From Bacillota bacterium (lineage in GTDB: Bacteria > Bacillota > UBA4882 > UBA8346): DNA of 6,393 bases. The notes beneath the pieces were generated by a model. The model was not told the origin of the DNA, searched no databases, and saw only the letters and a list, made by a program, of their open reading frames with translations. The stretch covers positions 1 through 6,393 of the forward strand of contig JANQHU010000104.1 in NCBI GenBank assembly GCA_028282485.1, in the 5' to 3' direction. Position 1 is the first letter of the stretch, and each line of letters starts with the position of its first letter. Positions 5,757 through 6,393 of the stretch are shown one piece after another. The position numbers were made by a program, and so were the translations under genes.

Positions 5757-6393
5757 TAATCTCGTGAAACTAATTTACTCAGGGAAACAAAACGATAGCC
5801 TTGGTGGGTAAAATAATCAATAATTAACGGTAAAGCTTTCAGCATATTCTCCGGGGCATCTTGTTCGCCTCCCGAGTCATGCAAGACAATAATGGTTCCA
5901 TTAGCTGCTTTTTTTTGTATTTTTTCCAAAATCCTCTGGGGGCTGTTTTTTTTTAACCAATCAGCTCCATTAGCCGACCATAATACAGTTTTTAAATTCA
6001 TTTTTTGGGCTTGATACCATTGCCATAAATTCAAGGCCCCCCAGGGTGGCCGAAACCACTTAATATCATCACCGATAATTCTTTCAATTATTTTTTTCCC
6101 CTGGCTAATTGATAAAAAACTTTGTTTGGAAAACAGTGTATAAGCATGGCGATGCCACTGAGTATGGAGCCCGACTTCATTTCCGGAAGCAATAATTTTT
6201 TTTACCAAATCTGGATGGCGCTCTGCTTTAGCCCCTACTAAAAAAAAAGTGGCCGGAATCTTTGCTTTTTGCAGGATACTTAAAACTGAAACCGTATATC
6301 CCTCGTCCGGGCCATCATCAAAGGTCAAACAAAGCACTTTTTTACCCCGACAACCTCTTTTGATCACCCCCTTATTTAAATAGCGGGTATAAA
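5756..6393 (-). CDS. Polysaccharide deacetylase (CE4/NodB family), 5' end outside the window
   Basis: This is a metal-dependent deacetylase acting on N-acetylated sugars of peptidoglycan or another polysaccharide. Counting from an internal GTG at 6367, all CE4 motifs are present: motif 1 T15-F-D-D-G-P (D17 base, D18 metal); motif 2 H68-T-Q-W-H72 (metal); motif 3 R106-P-P-W-G; motif 4 N133-G-A-D136-W, where the usual first Asp is Asn; motif 5 V161-L-H163. It should be active, with the caveat at motif 4. The frame has no stop between 6367 and the window edge, and the extra residues (Y-T-R-Y-L-N-K-G) fit the region that normally precedes the NodB domain, so the true start lies beyond 6393, probably with a signal or membrane anchor not visible here. 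The GTG itself is directly preceded by a G-run with no usable spacing. The downstream neighbour is the YkoP-like gene, 13 bp away. Confidence 0.9.
   Translation of the reverse strand, partial: YTRYLNKGVIKRGCRGKKVLCLTFDDGPDEGYTVSVLSILQKAKIPATFFLVGAKAERHPDLVKKIIASGNEVGLHTQWHRHAYTLFSKQSFLSISQGKKIIERIIGDDIKWFRPPWGALNLWQWYQAQKMNLKTVLWSANGADWLKKNSPQRILEKIQKKAANGTIIVLHDSGGEQDAPENMLKALPLIIDYFTHQGYRFVSLSKLVSRD

Noticed and set aside
5944..6248. A/T runs of eight to nine bases in the deacetylase gene as frameshift signals
   Set aside because: They encode ordinary Lys and Phe codons, the downstream motifs stay in frame, and such runs are common in AT-rich Firmicute genes.
6365..6367. GTG as the true start of the deacetylase, with AAGGGGGTGATC as a Shine-Dalgarno match
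   Set aside because: The G-run runs straight into the GTG with no spacing, and the frame stays open to the window edge with plausible pre-NodB residues. The gene is more likely cut by the edge.

Overview
The window looks like a low-GC Firmicute, most likely a clostridial lineage. Supporting signs are AT-rich non-coding DNA, strong GGAGG-type ribosome binding sites, a TTG start codon, tight gene spacing and a YkoP-like protein next to a polysaccharide deacetylase. I cannot name the genus.

Left half, + strand: after about 200 bp of very AT-rich leader (TATAAT box at 162-167, Shine-Dalgarno at 190-195) come two genes that look co-transcribed. The first encodes a 1019-residue protein with a PilZ-like domain at each end, joined by about 800 residues of low-complexity Pro/Asn/Gln/Ser/Glu-rich linker. 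The second encodes a 252-residue protein with the same PilZ-PilZ layout and a linker of only about 30 residues. They look like paralogues in which one linker has expanded greatly. The long linker holds a diverged repeat array and two copies of a short helical motif (S-x-x-Q-E-x-I-D) that resembles the CheY-binding peptide at the N-terminus of the flagellar switch proteins FliM and FliY. PilZ domains are the classic c-di-GMP receptors. If the resemblance holds, the pair may link c-di-GMP signalling to the chemotaxis/flagellar switch; that is inference.

Right half, - strand, converging on the PilZ genes: a polysaccharide deacetylase running off the right edge of the window, then 13 bp later a YkoP-like protein whose Shine-Dalgarno overlaps the deacetylase stop codon, then a hairpin with a U-tract, then a HAD-superfamily hydrolase with an unusual N-terminal extension of about 80 residues. 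The first two form a tight cell-envelope pair of the kind seen in Firmicutes. The HAD gene sits directly behind the hairpin, so it is either expressed by read-through/attenuation or from a weak promoter upstream of the hairpin.

Three gene starts were moved from the longest possible reading frame: the second PilZ gene starts at 3302, the HAD gene at 5064, and the deacetylase is treated as partial because its frame stays open to the window edge.
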